Shown: positions 32,749 through 42,250, numbered from the stretch's first letter. The stretch: 64,000 nucleotides of DNA from Kitasatospora papulosa (GCF_000717245.1 NZ_JNYQ01000004.1:992001-1056000), one strand, 5' to 3'. Notes: generated by a model not told the origin, from the sequence alone. Numbers and translations are program-made.

Positions 32749-33696
32749 TCACCTCTTCCGCGGGCCCCGCGTCTGGCTGCGCACCGCGCCCATGCTCGCC
32801 CCGATGACCAGGGCGATGGCGAGGGCGTCGGTGGTGGAGAGCGCCTGGTCGAGGACGAGGAAGCCGGCCGTGGCCGCGATGGCCGGTTCGAGGCTCATGA
32901 GGACCGCGAAGGTGGGTGCGGGCAGCCGGCGCAGGGCCATGAGTTCGAGGGTGTACGGAAGGACCGAGCTGAGCAGCGCGACGGCGATGCCCAGGCCCAG
33001 GGTGGACGGGACCACGAGCTTCGAGCCCGATTCCATGATGCCGAGGGGCAGCGAGAGGGCGGCTGCCACGACCATGGCCAGGGCCAGTCCGTCCGCCTGC
33101 GGGAAGCGCCGTCCGGTCCGGGCGCTGAAGAGGATGTACACCGCCCACATGACGCCCGCGCCGAGGGCGTACGCGACTCCGACTGGGTCCAGACGGTCGA
33201 AGCCTCCACCGCTGAGCAGGACGACGCCGCAGAGTGCCAGCGCCGCCCAGACGAGGTTGATGAGGCGGCGGGAGGCGACGACCGACAGGACGAGCGGCCC
33301 CAGCACCTCCAGGGTGACGGCCGCGCCCAGCGGGATGCGGTCGGCGGCCTGGTAGAAGAGGGTGTTCATCCCGCCCATCGCGATGCCGAAGGCCACCACG
33401 GTGCCCCAGTCGGCGCGCGAGTGCCCGCGGAGTTTCGGCCGGCAGACGACCAGCATGACGACCGCGGCGGCGGCGAGACGCAGGGTGACGACACCGAGCG
33501 CGCCCGCCTTCGGCATCAGCAGGACGGCGACCGCCGCGCCGAACTGGACGGACAGACCGCCCGCCACCACCAGCGCGACCGGACCGAGCGCGGCTCCGCG
33601 TCGGGACGGGCCCCGGCCCGTCCCGTCGAGCGCGGACACCGCCTCGGGGACGGCGACGGCTGCGGCCGACTCTGCGACAACGTGGCGGTCGTTCAC
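32749..33696 (-). CDS. EamA/DMT-family transporter (RhtA-like)
   Basis: Inner-membrane exporter of 315 residues with about ten transmembrane helices in two EamA repeats (from PVALVVAGGLSVQFGAAVAVLL; second repeat from GVAYALGAGVMWAVYILFSARTG; last SLEPAIAATAGFLVLDQALSTTDALAIALVIGASMGAV). The RhtA-type proteins export threonine/homoserine-like amino acids and other metabolites. GTG 33696 is preferred, with AAGGAAAGGTG upstream. Divergent from a LysR gene, a standard regulator-exporter pair. Confidence 0.9.
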   Translation of the reverse strand: MNDRHVVAESAAAVAVPEAVSALDGTGRGPSRRGAALGPVALVVAGGLSVQFGAAVAVLLMPKAGALGVVTLRLAAAAVVMLVVCRPKLRGHSRADWGTVVAFGIAMGGMNTLFYQAADRIPLGAAVTLEVLGPLVLSVVASRRLINLVWAALALCGVVLLSGGGFDRLDPVGVAYALGAGVMWAVYILFSARTGRRFPQADGLALAMVVAAALSLPLGIMESGSKLVVPSTLGLGIAVALLSSVLPYTLELMALRRLPAPTFAVLMSLEPAIAATAGFLVLDQALSTTDALAIALVIGASMGAVRSQTRGPRKR

Positions 33697-33823
33697 CGGA
33701 CACCTTTCCTTCAGTTCATTGGAGTGCACTCACCGGTACACGATACGGCACCACGGGGTAGGCGCTCACGCCCTCACGGTAGAGACCCGCGCGCCTCCCG
33801 TGAAATGCCCATTGCGCTCCCGT

Positions 33824-33837
33824 TATGCTCCGGGCGC
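33824..33837 (+). promoter_or_regulatory. probable leaderless promoter of the LysR gene
   Basis: TATGCT (33824-33829) with GTGAAA (33800-33805) 18 bp upstream places transcription start at or next to ATG 33838, and there is no Shine-Dalgarno. Confidence 0.5.
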
Positions 33838-34731
33838 ATGAGCACTGGACAGCGCACCGGGAGCATCGAGGTCCGGCATCTGCGGGCCTTCCTCGCCATC
33901 GCCGACGAGGGCAGCGTCACGCGCGCCGCCACCCGCCTGCGGGTCACCCAGCCCGTCGTCTCCCGCACGCTCGCCGCCCTGGAGAGGCATCTGGGCGTCC
34001 GGCTCGTCGACCGCTCCACCCACCACCTCGCCCTGACCTCGGAGGGCGTCGCCTTCCGCGACAAGGCCGCCGCTGCCGTCGCCGCCTTCGACGAGGCCCT
34101 CGACCCCGGGCGGCTGCGCGGCTGGCCGCTGCGGCTCGGGCACGCCTGGTCCGCGTTCGGCCCGTACACCACACCCCTGCTGCGGACCTGGCAGCAGCGG
34201 CACCCGGAGACCCCGCTCGAACTCCTGCGCATCGACGACCGCACGGCCGGCCTGACCCGCGGCGAGGTGGACGCGGCGCTGCTCCGCGGCCCCGTGAACA
34301 CCCCGGGACTCGTCACCGAGGTGCTGTTCACCGAGGTGCGGGTGGCGGCCGTGGCGGCGGACGGTCCGCTCGCCGCCCGCACCTCCCTCTCCCTGGCCGA
34401 CCTGACCGGCGGCGCGGTCGTCCTGAACACCGTCTCGGGCGCCACCACGCTGGACCTGTGGCCCCCGGACGCCCGTCCGGCCGCCACCCTCACCGTCGCC
34501 AACACCGACGACTGGCTCACCGCGATCGCGGCCGGGCGGGGCTGCGGGGTCTCGGGCAACTCCACCGCCCAGATGCATCCGCACGCCGGGGTCACCTACG
34601 TGCCGCTGGACGACGCCCCTCCCCTGCCCGTCCTGCTGGCCCGGCGGGACGGCCCCGGCCACCCGGCGCTGCCCCGGCTGGCGGAGCTCGCCCGGGAGAT
34701 CGTGGCGCGCGAGCGGCCAACGCGGCCCTGA
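33838..34731 (+). CDS. LysR-family transcriptional regulator
   Basis: 297-residue LysR regulator. N-terminal winged helix-turn-helix at 10-70 (EVRHLRAFLAIADEGSVTRAATRLRVTQPVVSRTLAALERHLGVRLVDRSTHHLALTSEG), effector domain after about 95 (LRLGHAWSAFGPYTTPLLRTW...). ATG 33838 lacks a ribosome site, and a -10-like TATGCT ends eight bases upstream, so the mRNA is probably leaderless. Divergent from the EamA exporter, 141 bp between; it most likely controls that gene in response to the exported metabolite. Confidence 0.92.
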   Translation: MSTGQRTGSIEVRHLRAFLAIADEGSVTRAATRLRVTQPVVSRTLAALERHLGVRLVDRSTHHLALTSEGVAFRDKAAAAVAAFDEALDPGRLRGWPLRLGHAWSAFGPYTTPLLRTWQQRHPETPLELLRIDDRTAGLTRGEVDAALLRGPVNTPGLVTEVLFTEVRVAAVAADGPLAARTSLSLADLTGGAVVLNTVSGATTLDLWPPDARPAATLTVANTDDWLTAIAAGRGCGVSGNSTAQMHPHAGVTYVPLDDAPPLPVLLARRDGPGHPALPRLAELAREIVARERPTRP

Positions 34732-34779
34732 ACGTCCGACGCCGGGGAACGGGCCCGAACCGCAGGGGAGGTCGGGTAC

Positions 34780-37608
34780 CTACGACTGTCCCCGTCGTCG
34801 CTCCGCCCTGCCCGGCGGCCCCTCCCCGGTCTCCGGCGGCAGCCCCTCCGCCAGGACCTCCGCGAGGTGCCGGGCACGACGCCCCGCCAGCTGGTCGAGC
34901 TGGGTGCGGCAGGAGAACCCGTCGGCCAGCAGCTCCGTGCCGGGTTCCGCCTCCCGCACGGCGGGCAGCAGCCGCTCCTCGGCGCAGGCCACCGAGACGT
35001 CCCAGTGCCCCTTCTCGAAACCGAAGTTGCCGGCCAGTCCGCAGCAGCCGCCGCTCAGCTCGCCGGTCAGCCCCGCCCTTTCGCGGAGCCTGCGCTCGGC
35101 CGCGTCGCCGAGGACCGCGTGCTGGTGGCAGTGGGTCTGTCCGGCGACCCGCCGGTCCAGGCGGGGCGGCGTCCAGTCGGGGGCGTACTCCTCCAGGTAC
35201 TGCGCCAGGGTGCGGACGGAGGCCGCGAGCGCGGCGGCGCGCGGGTCGTCGGGGAAGAGCTCCGGCAGGTCGGTGCGCAGGGTGGCGGCGCAGCTCGGTT
35301 CCAGCACGACGACCGGGACGCCGTCGGCCGGTCCCGTCCGGTCCAGCGTGCGGCGCATGACGGCACGGGCCGCGTCGAGCCGGCCCGTCGACACGTAGGT
35401 GAGGCCGCAGCACACGCCCCGGGCGGGCAGCACCGGTGTCCGTCCGGCCGCCTCCAGGACCCAGACCGCGGCCCGTCCGACCTCGGGGGAGAGGTGGTCG
35501 GTGAAGGTGTCCGGCCAGAGCACGACGGCCTCCCCCGTCGCCGGTGTCCGGCGGGCGCCCGCCCAGGACCGGAACGTCCGCCGCGCCAGGACGGGAAGCG
35601 CCCGGCGCGGGTCGACGCCGCCGAGCCGCCGCGCGAGTGCGGCGAGCGGTCCGATCCTCGCCAGGGCGTTGAGGACGCTCGCGAAGGGGGCCGCCGTCCG
35701 CAGCCAGCGGGGGAGGCCGCCCATCGCGTAATGGGCGGCCGGACGGAGCCGGCCGCGGTAGTGGTGGTGGAGGAACTCCGCCTTGTACGTGGCCATGTCG
35801 ACGCCGACCGGGCAGTCGCTGCGGCAGCCCTTGCAGGACAGGCAGAGGTCGAGCGCGTCCCGTACCTCCGTGGACCGCCAGCCGTCCGTGATCACCTCGC
35901 CGGCCAGCATCTCGTGGAGCAGCCGGGCGCGGCCCCGGGTGGAGTGCGCCTCCTCCCCGGTCGCCCGGAAGGAGGGGCACATGACGTCCGCACCCGGACC
36001 CGGCGTGGCCGTGCGGCACGTGGCGACGCCGACACAGCGGCGTACGGCCGCGGAGAAGTCACCGCCGTCGTGCGGGTAGCCGAAGGTCACGTCGACGGGG
36101 CGCCGGGGCAGGACCGCGAAGCGGAGGTTCTCGTCGAGACGTGCGGGGCGGGCCAGGATGCCGGGGTTCAGCCCGCCGTCGGGGTCCCAGAGGTCCTTGA
36201 AGCGGGTGAACAGGCGCACCATCTCGTCCCCGTACATCCGGGGCAGCAGTTCGGCCCTGGCCTGCCCGTCGCCGTGTTCGCCACTCAGCGATCCGCCGTG
36301 CGCGACGACGAGGCCGGCCTGCTCCTCGGAGAAGCGGCGGAAGCGGGCCACGCCCTGTTCGGTCAGCAGGTCGAAGTCGATGCGTACGTGGATGCAGCCG
36401 TCGCCGAAGTGCCCGTACGGGGTTCCGTGCAGCCCGTGTGCGGTGAGCAGGGCCCGGAAGTCGCGCAGATAGGGGCCGAGCCGGGCGGGCGGGACGGCGC
36501 AGTCCTCCCAGCCGGGCCAGGCCTCCGTGCCGTCGGGCATGCGGGTCGCCGTGCCGGCGGCGTCCTCACGGATGCGCCACAGGGTCCGCATGCCCGCGGG
36601 GTCGGTGACGACGGTGCCGTCCAGGGCGTCGGCCGCGCGCAGGATCCGGTTCGCACGGTCGCGGGCCTGAGCGGGGGTGGCGCCGCCCGTCTCCACGAAC
36701 AGCCAGGCCGCCCCGCGTGGCAGACCGGCCGGTCCGCGTACGAGGTCGGCGGCCATCCCCTCGACGGTGAGCGGGCCGTACGGGAGGAGACCGGGGGCGG
36801 CTTCGGCGGCGGCGGTCTCGTCTGCGTACCCGAGGACCGCGAGTGCCCGGGCGGCGGGCGTCTCGACGAGGCGGACGGTCGCCTCGGTGACCACGGCGAG
36901 CGTCCCCTCGCTGCCGCAGAGGGCGCGGGCGTGGTCGGGGCCGTTCTCCGGGAGCAGCGCGTCCAGGGCGTATCCGGAGATGCGCCGCGGGAGTTCGGGG
37001 AAGCCGGTGCGCAGGAGGGCGAGGTGGCCGGCGGCGAACCCGTCGAGACCGGGCGGCGCGTCGGGCAGCCCGCGTCCGACGTGCAGGGCCTCGCCCCCGC
37101 CGTAGCGGACGACGCGCAGGCTGCGGAGGTTGTCGGCGGTGGTGCCCCAGGCGACGGAGTGGGAGCCGCAGGAGTTGTTGCCGATCATGCCGCCGAGGGT
37201 GCAGCGGCTGTGGGTGGACGGGTCGGGCCCGAAGGTCAGCCCGTGCGGGGCGGCGGCGGCGCGCAGGTCGTCCAGGATCACCCCGGGCTGGACGACCGCG
37301 GTGCGGGAGCCGGGGTCCAGTTCGAGGATGCGCCGCATGTGGCGGGTGAAGTCCAGGACGACGCCTGTTCCGGTGGCCTGACCGGCGATGGAGGTGCCGG
37401 CGCCCCGGGGTACGACGGGGGTGGCGTGCTCCCGGCAGACGCGGAGCGTCTCGGCGACGTCGTCGGCGTCGCGGGGGGCCACGACCGCCTGCGGGACGCG
37501 GCGGTAGTTGGACGCGTCCATGGTCGTCAGGGCGCGGGCGGTCGCGTCGGACTCCACCTCGCCGCGGACGGACCGGGCCAGGGCTCGGACGAGATCGGTG
37601 GCGGACAT
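34780..37608 (-). CDS. FAD/Fe-S oxidoreductase, YdiJ-like D-2-hydroxyacid dehydrogenase
   Basis: 942-residue fusion of an FAD-linked oxidase (about 1-530: VVPRGAGTSIAGQATGTGVVLDF, TLGGMIGNNSCGSHS, ISGYALDALLP, FGDGCIHVRIDFDLL, SGEHGDGQARAELLPRMYG) and an iron-sulfur/CCG domain. The ferredoxin-like part has CVGVATCRT and CLSCKGCRSDCPVGVD; two CCG motifs follow (CCGLTYVSTG, CCGLAGNFGFEKGH). This is the layout of E. coli YdiJ (D-2-hydroxyglutarate dehydrogenase) and of large D-lactate dehydrogenases. It feeds electrons to the respiratory chain from a D-2-hydroxyacid. Convergent with the LysR gene; 103 bp behind the LCP gene. Confidence 0.93.
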   Translation of the reverse strand: MSATDLVRALARSVRGEVESDATARALTTMDASNYRRVPQAVVAPRDADDVAETLRVCREHATPVVPRGAGTSIAGQATGTGVVLDFTRHMRRILELDPGSRTAVVQPGVILDDLRAAAAPHGLTFGPDPSTHSRCTLGGMIGNNSCGSHSVAWGTTADNLRSLRVVRYGGGEALHVGRGLPDAPPGLDGFAAGHLALLRTGFPELPRRISGYALDALLPENGPDHARALCGSEGTLAVVTEATVRLVETPAARALAVLGYADETAAAEAAPGLLPYGPLTVEGMAADLVRGPAGLPRGAAWLFVETGGATPAQARDRANRILRAADALDGTVVTDPAGMRTLWRIREDAAGTATRMPDGTEAWPGWEDCAVPPARLGPYLRDFRALLTAHGLHGTPYGHFGDGCIHVRIDFDLLTEQGVARFRRFSEEQAGLVVAHGGSLSGEHGDGQARAELLPRMYGDEMVRLFTRFKDLWDPDGGLNPGILARPARLDENLRFAVLPRRPVDVTFGYPHDGGDFSAAVRRCVGVATCRTATPGPGADVMCPSFRATGEEAHSTRGRARLLHEMLAGEVITDGWRSTEVRDALDLCLSCKGCRSDCPVGVDMATYKAEFLHHHYRGRLRPAAHYAMGGLPRWLRTAAPFASVLNALARIGPLAALARRLGGVDPRRALPVLARRTFRSWAGARRTPATGEAVVLWPDTFTDHLSPEVGRAAVWVLEAAGRTPVLPARGVCCGLTYVSTGRLDAARAVMRRTLDRTGPADGVPVVVLEPSCAATLRTDLPELFPDDPRAAALAASVRTLAQYLEEYAPDWTPPRLDRRVAGQTHCHQHAVLGDAAERRLRERAGLTGELSGGCCGLAGNFGFEKGHWDVSVACAEERLLPAVREAEPGTELLADGFSCRTQLDQLAGRRARHLAEVLAEGLPPETGEGPPGRAERRRGQS

Positions 37609-37711
37609 GCGCCCAGCATGCCGGGCCCGGGGGCCCGAGGCCCTCCGGAGCGCCGGACGAGGTGGGGAGGCGACCGGTCCCGCGGCGGGCAGCCACGGGA
37701 CCGGGTCCGGT

Positions 37712-39475
37712 CTACTTCGCGCAGACCGCCTTGTCGGCCTCCACGCGCTGGATCTCGTCCGGGGCCTTCGCCGGGGCGGAGAGCGGGCTGCCCGCCTCGG
37801 TGAAGTCCGGTCCCAGGGTCAGCTTCATCGGTTCCATCTCACCCGCGTCCGTCGTCGTCGGCTTGAGGGCCGAGGCCGACATCCCCATCAGGTCGGCCAG
37901 CCGGCGGGCCTGGTCGGCCTGGTTGGGGCCGTAGACGAGCTGGGTCTTCTTCACGTTCTCCGGCGCGTTCGCCTTGTTCGTGGACTTCAGCACCTTCTTC
38001 TCGTTCTGGAGCCAGTCCAGGGCGTTCTGCGCGGAGCCGGCGGGGGCGCCGCCGTTGTAGACGTCGACCCGGACGTCGGCGGGGGCGGCCATCTCGCCCT
38101 TCAGCTTGGCTTCCGCCTTGGCCTTCTCCTCGGCCTTCTCCTGCTTCTCCACCGCGGTGAAGGAGACGTCCTCGCGCATCATCGAGAAGACCTGCGGCGC
38201 CTTGGACTTGTCGAGGATGACGGTGGCCTTGTCGTTCGGGTTGTCCAGCACCGGGACCGTGGTGAACGTGATGTTCTTGGGGTCGACCGACGCCAGTTCC
38301 ATGCCCAGCTTGCGGAGCTGGTTGATGTCACCGATCTTCTCGTCGACGGTGAGGGCCTTGGTGGCGGCCTCCGCGAGCGACCACATCTTCGACGGGCTGG
38401 TCAGGGTGTCGTTGGACTTCAGCTTGCGCATCAGGGAGCCCAGGAACTGCTGCTGGATCTCGATGCGGCTCAGGTCGCTGCCGAAGCCCACGGAGTGCCG
38501 GGTGCGCAGGAAGGCCAGGGCCTGCTCGCCCTCGATGGTGTGCTCCCCCTGGGACAGCTTGAGGTGGGAGTCCTTGTCGTCGATGTCCTTGGCGAGGCAG
38601 ACGTCCACACCGCCGACGGCGGTCGTCAGGGACTTGACGGCGTTGAAGTCGGCCACCATGAAGTGGTCGGGCGTGATGCCGGTGAGCTCGGTGACGGTGC
38701 GCATGGTGCAGCTGGGGGTGCGCTCGGACTGTCCGAGGCTGGTGTTGAAGCGTCCGCCGGGCGTCGCCGGGATGTCCTTCGTCTCCCCGTTCTCCAGCTG
38801 CGTCGGACAGTCGGGGATGTCCGTTATGAGGTCACGGGGGATGCTCAGCGCGGTGGCGTTCGTGCGGTCCTTGGAGACGTGGAAGAGGATGTTGGTGTCG
38901 GCGTGGCCGACACTGCCCGCGTCCCCGTAGCCCTCGTTGCCCGCGCCGGTGCGCTTGTCCGTCCCGATCACCAGGACGTTGATCGCGCGGTCCTTGCTGA
39001 AGCCGCCGGTACTGGCACCGTCGGTGGAGACGGCGGTGATGTTGGCGTTGAAGTGCTGGTACACGAAGTAGCCCGTGGTGCCCACGCCCACCAGCAGGAA
39101 GGCGAGCACACCGCCGGTCCACACCAGGGCCTTCTTCTTGCCCGACTTCTTCGGCTTCGCCTTGCGGCGCCCGGCGGCCGGAGCGGCCGCACGGCTCCCC
39201 GGCTTCCGCGCCTCGTCCCGGCCGCCGCGTCCGTCGCCCGCCGCCCGGCGGCTGCCGCGCTGACCGGGAACGGAGGCACGGTCGCCGGACGGCTTCGCCT
39301 CCGGCTTCGACCTTCGACGCGGTCCGGCGGTTCTGGCATCGGTGGTACCGGCCGCCGCGGATGATCGCCCTGAGGAGGGGGTCAGTCGCAGTTCGTAATC
39401 ACCGGTATCGGGGTTGAGTACCCACTGGTCTGCGGGGTCGATGCCCTCGTCCCGCCCACGGCCTTGCGCGTCCAC
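37712..39475 (-). CDS. LytR-CpsA-Psr (LCP) family cell-wall glycopolymer ligase
   Basis: 587-residue membrane protein attaching lipid-linked glycopolymers to peptidoglycan. Long basic, Ala/Arg-rich cytoplasmic tail (about 1-125), one transmembrane helix (ALVWTGGVLAFLLVGVGTTGYFVY), then the LCP domain (NVLVIGTDKRTG, DTNILFHVSKDRTNATALSIPRDLITDIP, VADFNAVKSLTTAVGGVDVCL, ALAFLRTRHSVGFGSDLSRIEIQQQFLGSLMRKL) and the LytR C-terminal domain near the end (ADVRVDVYNGGAPAGSAQNALDWLQN). The phosphate-binding arginines of LCP enzymes are present. GTG 39475 follows GGAGG at 12 bases; the N-terminal end DEGIDPADQWVLNPDTGDYELRL is typical of Streptomyces LCP proteins. Confidence 0.93.
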   Translation of the reverse strand: MDAQGRGRDEGIDPADQWVLNPDTGDYELRLTPSSGRSSAAAGTTDARTAGPRRRSKPEAKPSGDRASVPGQRGSRRAAGDGRGGRDEARKPGSRAAAPAAGRRKAKPKKSGKKKALVWTGGVLAFLLVGVGTTGYFVYQHFNANITAVSTDGASTGGFSKDRAINVLVIGTDKRTGAGNEGYGDAGSVGHADTNILFHVSKDRTNATALSIPRDLITDIPDCPTQLENGETKDIPATPGGRFNTSLGQSERTPSCTMRTVTELTGITPDHFMVADFNAVKSLTTAVGGVDVCLAKDIDDKDSHLKLSQGEHTIEGEQALAFLRTRHSVGFGSDLSRIEIQQQFLGSLMRKLKSNDTLTSPSKMWSLAEAATKALTVDEKIGDINQLRKLGMELASVDPKNITFTTVPVLDNPNDKATVILDKSKAPQVFSMMREDVSFTAVEKQEKAEEKAKAEAKLKGEMAAPADVRVDVYNGGAPAGSAQNALDWLQNEKKVLKSTNKANAPENVKKTQLVYGPNQADQARRLADLMGMSASALKPTTTDAGEMEPMKLTLGPDFTEAGSPLSAPAKAPDEIQRVEADKAVCAK

Positions 39476-39924
39476 GGTTGCTTGCGTCCTCCGTCGGGGC
39501 CACGCGGCGCCTCCCCCTTCAAGGCGCGCGGTGTGTCTTACGGCGGTGCCGGCCGGGAAGGCCGACTGCACCGGAGCGCTCACATTAGCTGGCCACCGGC
39601 CCAGGAGCGACGATCGTGACAAATCAAGCCTCACACATGGGACATAGGGCCACATTCGCCACTACTTACCCTTCCGAATCGCCGATCGACTCGGATCACA
39701 GGCGCCCTGAGGCCTCGATCAGATCAGTTCAAGCCAGATTTCAAACAGAAGTGGCCACAAGGAATCCCCAAACAAGTCGCCAATTCTCCTATAGTTGCCG
39801 TGACTTGATCAGGAACAATCAGCTCCAGATGTGGGCCTTTCACCATCACCACACCGGAATGCCCTGATTGTCCCACCGGCTGCACCTGTCCCTTCCTCCG
39901 CACCGTCCGCCCCGAGGACTCCGA
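39476..39924. other. AT-rich spacer before the conservon
   Basis: No gene. Bases 39600-39840 are clearly poorer in G+C than anything around them and carry the promoter of the conservon (TATAGT at 39790-39795) and probably that of the LCP gene on the other strand. Between 39868 and 39925 the CvnA frame is already open from a TTG. Confidence 0.6.
39790..39795 (+). promoter_or_regulatory. -10 hexamer TATAGT before the conservon
   Basis: Near-consensus -10 in an AT-rich stretch about 130 bp before the preferred CvnA start. No good -35 is visible, so a regulator or an alternative sigma may be required. Confidence 0.45.
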
Positions 39925-41454
39925 TTGCGCCCTTCACTCCGGCCGACCGCACTCGCCCTGCTGATCTCGGCAGCCGTTACCGGTGCTCTGTGCCTGTGGG
40001 CGGTCGCCGCCGCTCCGGCCTCGGTACGGACGCCGCTCACCTGGGGGGCCGCCGGCACGGCGGCGCTGCTGTGCGTCGCGGTGGCCGTCACCGTCCACAC
40101 GCTGGCCACCGCCCGTAATCTGCGTGCCCTGCGGGCCGCGGACTCCGAGCGCTTCACCGCCGAGACCTCGCGTCTCGTCTCGACCTCGGCCGCCGAGGCA
40201 CAGCGCTTCACGGCCGAGACCGCTCGCATCAGAGCGGCGGCCTCCGCCGAGGCGGCCAGAGTCACCGCCGAGGCCGACGACCGGGTCGCCCGGGTCACCG
40301 TCGAGGCCGTCGAGCAGCACGAGCGGCTCACCGCGGAGGCCGCCCGCCTCACCGCCCGCGCCCGGCGCGCCGAGAACGAGCGCTCCGCGGCGATCGCCGC
40401 CTGCGCCAACGCCGCCGGCCGGATGCAGGCCCTGTCCACGAGCATGCTGGCCGACCTGCGCGAGATGGAGCACCGGCACACCGCCGAGGACGTCCTGGGC
40501 GACCTGCTGCACCTGGACCACCGCACGGCCCAGGGTGGCCGCCTCGCCGACTCCATCGCCGTACTGACCGGCGCGCGCTCCGGCCGCCGCTGGGCCAAGC
40601 CGATCGTGATGGAGTCGATCCTGCGTGGCGCCATGGGCCGTATCGGCGGCTACCAGCGCATCCGCCTGCACTCGACCAGCGACGTGGCGATCGCGGGCCA
40701 CGCCGCCGAGGGCGTCATGCACGCCCTGGCCGAACTCCTCGACAACGCTGCCAACTTCTCGCCGCCCACCGCCGAGGTGCACGTGTACGTCGAGGAGGTC
40801 CCGGCGGGCATCGTGGTCACCGTCGAGGACAGCGGCCTGGTGATGAGCGATGTGCAGCTGCGCCGCGCCGAGCGGGCCGTGTCCGCCGACAACCAGGACC
40901 TGACCGGTATCTCCGGCACCCGGCTCGGCCTCGCCGTCGTCGGCCGGCTGGCCAGGAAGCACGGGCTCACCGTCTCCTTCCGTCCGTCGGCCCGCGGCGG
41001 TACGGGTGCGCTGATGATGCTGCCGCAGGAGCTCATCTCCCGTACGCCCGCTCCGCTCCCGGGTGCCGCGCGGCACCCCGAGCCCGAGCCGGACCACACG
41101 ACGCCGGCCCCGGCCGCCGCGCCGGACCCGCGTACCGCGGCACCCGCGGACTTCCGTCCCGCGCCCCCCGCGGAGACCGGCGCCGGAACCCGCGCGGAGG
41201 CCTCGCCCGGGCAGCCGGAGTCGGAGTCGGAGTCCACCGGTACCGTCCCCCAGATCGGCGACAGCGGTCTGCCCAAGCGTCGTCGGGGCCGCACTCTGGC
41301 CGCCGCCGAAGCACGTACCGGCAGAGCCGCCCCCGGCGAAGCCGAATCCCCCCGGTCCCGTGCCACCGACCCGAAGGTCCAGGCTGCCCGCTTCAGCACC
41401 TTCAGCCAGGCGGTACGAGCCAATTCCCCGCACCCGGAAGGCAACACCCGATGA
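39925..41454 (+). CDS. cvnA: CvnA: sensor-like membrane ATPase of a conservon
   Basis: First gene of the conservon. 509 residues from TTG 39925 (GAGGA six bases before); TTG 39868 is an in-frame alternative without a good site. Two hydrophobic helices (LALLISAAVTGALCLWAVAAA and TPLTWGAAGTAALLCVAVAVTVHTLA), a long Ala/Glu-rich coiled coil, and a histidine-kinase-type ATP-binding domain (HALAELLDNAANFSPPTAEVHVYVEE, DSGLVMSDVQL, GTRLGLAVVGRLARKHGLTVSF). No phospho-acceptor H-box is visible, as is usual for CvnA. A Pro/Ala/Glu-rich tail ends it. It is the presumed sensor that works with CvnB-D. Confidence 0.93.
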   Translation: MRPSLRPTALALLISAAVTGALCLWAVAAAPASVRTPLTWGAAGTAALLCVAVAVTVHTLATARNLRALRAADSERFTAETSRLVSTSAAEAQRFTAETARIRAAASAEAARVTAEADDRVARVTVEAVEQHERLTAEAARLTARARRAENERSAAIAACANAAGRMQALSTSMLADLREMEHRHTAEDVLGDLLHLDHRTAQGGRLADSIAVLTGARSGRRWAKPIVMESILRGAMGRIGGYQRIRLHSTSDVAIAGHAAEGVMHALAELLDNAANFSPPTAEVHVYVEEVPAGIVVTVEDSGLVMSDVQLRRAERAVSADNQDLTGISGTRLGLAVVGRLARKHGLTVSFRPSARGGTGALMMLPQELISRTPAPLPGAARHPEPEPDHTTPAPAAAPDPRTAAPADFRPAPPAETGAGTRAEASPGQPESESESTGTVPQIGDSGLPKRRRGRTLAAAEARTGRAAPGEAESPRSRATDPKVQAARFSTFSQAVRANSPHPEGNTR

Positions 41455-41882
41455 CCGCGACCACCGACGAGAAGCTCAACTGGCTGCTGGAGGGGCTGCT
41501 CGACCGCACGCCCGGAGCCCGGCATGCCCTTGTCCTGTCCAGGGACGGCCTGAAGCTCTGCCGCACGCCCGAACTCTCCGTCGACCAGGCGGACCAGCTG
41601 GCCGCGATCTCCGCGGGCATCCAGAGCCTGTCGCACGGCGCGTCCATCGAGTTCGGTGACGGCACCGGCGGCGTACGGTCCGCGATGACCGAGTTCTACG
41701 GCGGTGTGCTGTTCATCGTCGAGGCGGGGGCGGGCGCCCACCTCGCGGTCGTGGCGGCCGAGGACTCCGACGTCGGCCTGGTGGGCCACAACATGAGCGA
41801 ACTCGTCGAGCAGCTGGGCGAGTACCTCGTCGCCCCGCCGCGTGACACGGCGGCCCAGGCCGCGGAAACCGCGGACGTATGA
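41451..41882 (+). CDS. cvnB: CvnB: roadblock/LC7-domain protein
   Basis: 143-residue roadblock/LC7 (MglB-like) protein that in conservons acts on the small GTPase CvnD. Characteristic LNWLLEGLLDRTPGARHALVLSRDGLKLCRTPELS, then GGVLFIVEAGAGAHLAVVAAEDSDVGLVGHNMSELVEQLGEYL. ATG 41451 overlaps the cvnA stop (ATGA). It overlaps cvnC at its end (ATGA). Confidence 0.95.
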   Translation: MTATTDEKLNWLLEGLLDRTPGARHALVLSRDGLKLCRTPELSVDQADQLAAISAGIQSLSHGASIEFGDGTGGVRSAMTEFYGGVLFIVEAGAGAHLAVVAAEDSDVGLVGHNMSELVEQLGEYLVAPPRDTAAQAAETADV

Positions 41883-42250
41883 CGTCCGTACCGCGCCCCC
41901 GGCCCGGACGCGACGACGACCCGGACCGGCTGTACACCCTCACGGGGGGCCGCAGCCGGTCCGACTCGGCCGCGTTCGACCTGGTGACGCTCGTCGTCGC
42001 CGAGTGCGAACCGAACCCCGGGATGCAGTCGGAGCATGTCGCGATCCTGCGGATGTGCGACAGCCCCACCGCGGTCGTCGAGATCTCGGCCACCCTGAAA
42101 CTGCCCGTCAGCATCGTCCGCATCATGCTCTGCGACCTGCTCGACACCGGCCGGATCAGCGCCCGCCACCCCCGTACTGCACGTGTCGCGGACCGGCTCC
42201 CCGACACCGACACCCTGGAACAGGTGCTCGTTGGACTCCGCAACCTCTGA
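41879..42250 (+). CDS. cvnC: CvnC: DUF742 winged-helix protein
   Basis: 123-residue DUF742 protein, the third conservon component. DPDRLYTLTGGRSRSDSAAFDLVTLVVAECEP is the family's opening; the central part (VVEISATLKLPVSIVRIMLCDLLDTGRI) forms a winged-helix-like domain. Presumed scaffold or DNA/protein adaptor. ATG 41879 overlaps the cvnB stop; the cvnD start at 42231 lies inside its last codons. Confidence 0.95.
   Translation: MTSVPRPRPGRDDDPDRLYTLTGGRSRSDSAAFDLVTLVVAECEPNPGMQSEHVAILRMCDSPTAVVEISATLKLPVSIVRIMLCDLLDTGRISARHPRTARVADRLPDTDTLEQVLVGLRNL

Noticed and set aside
34867..37803. 978-codon plus-strand frame opposite the FAD/Fe-S dehydrogenase
   Set aside because: Longest shadow in the window, but composition is that of an antisense frame and no motif is present.
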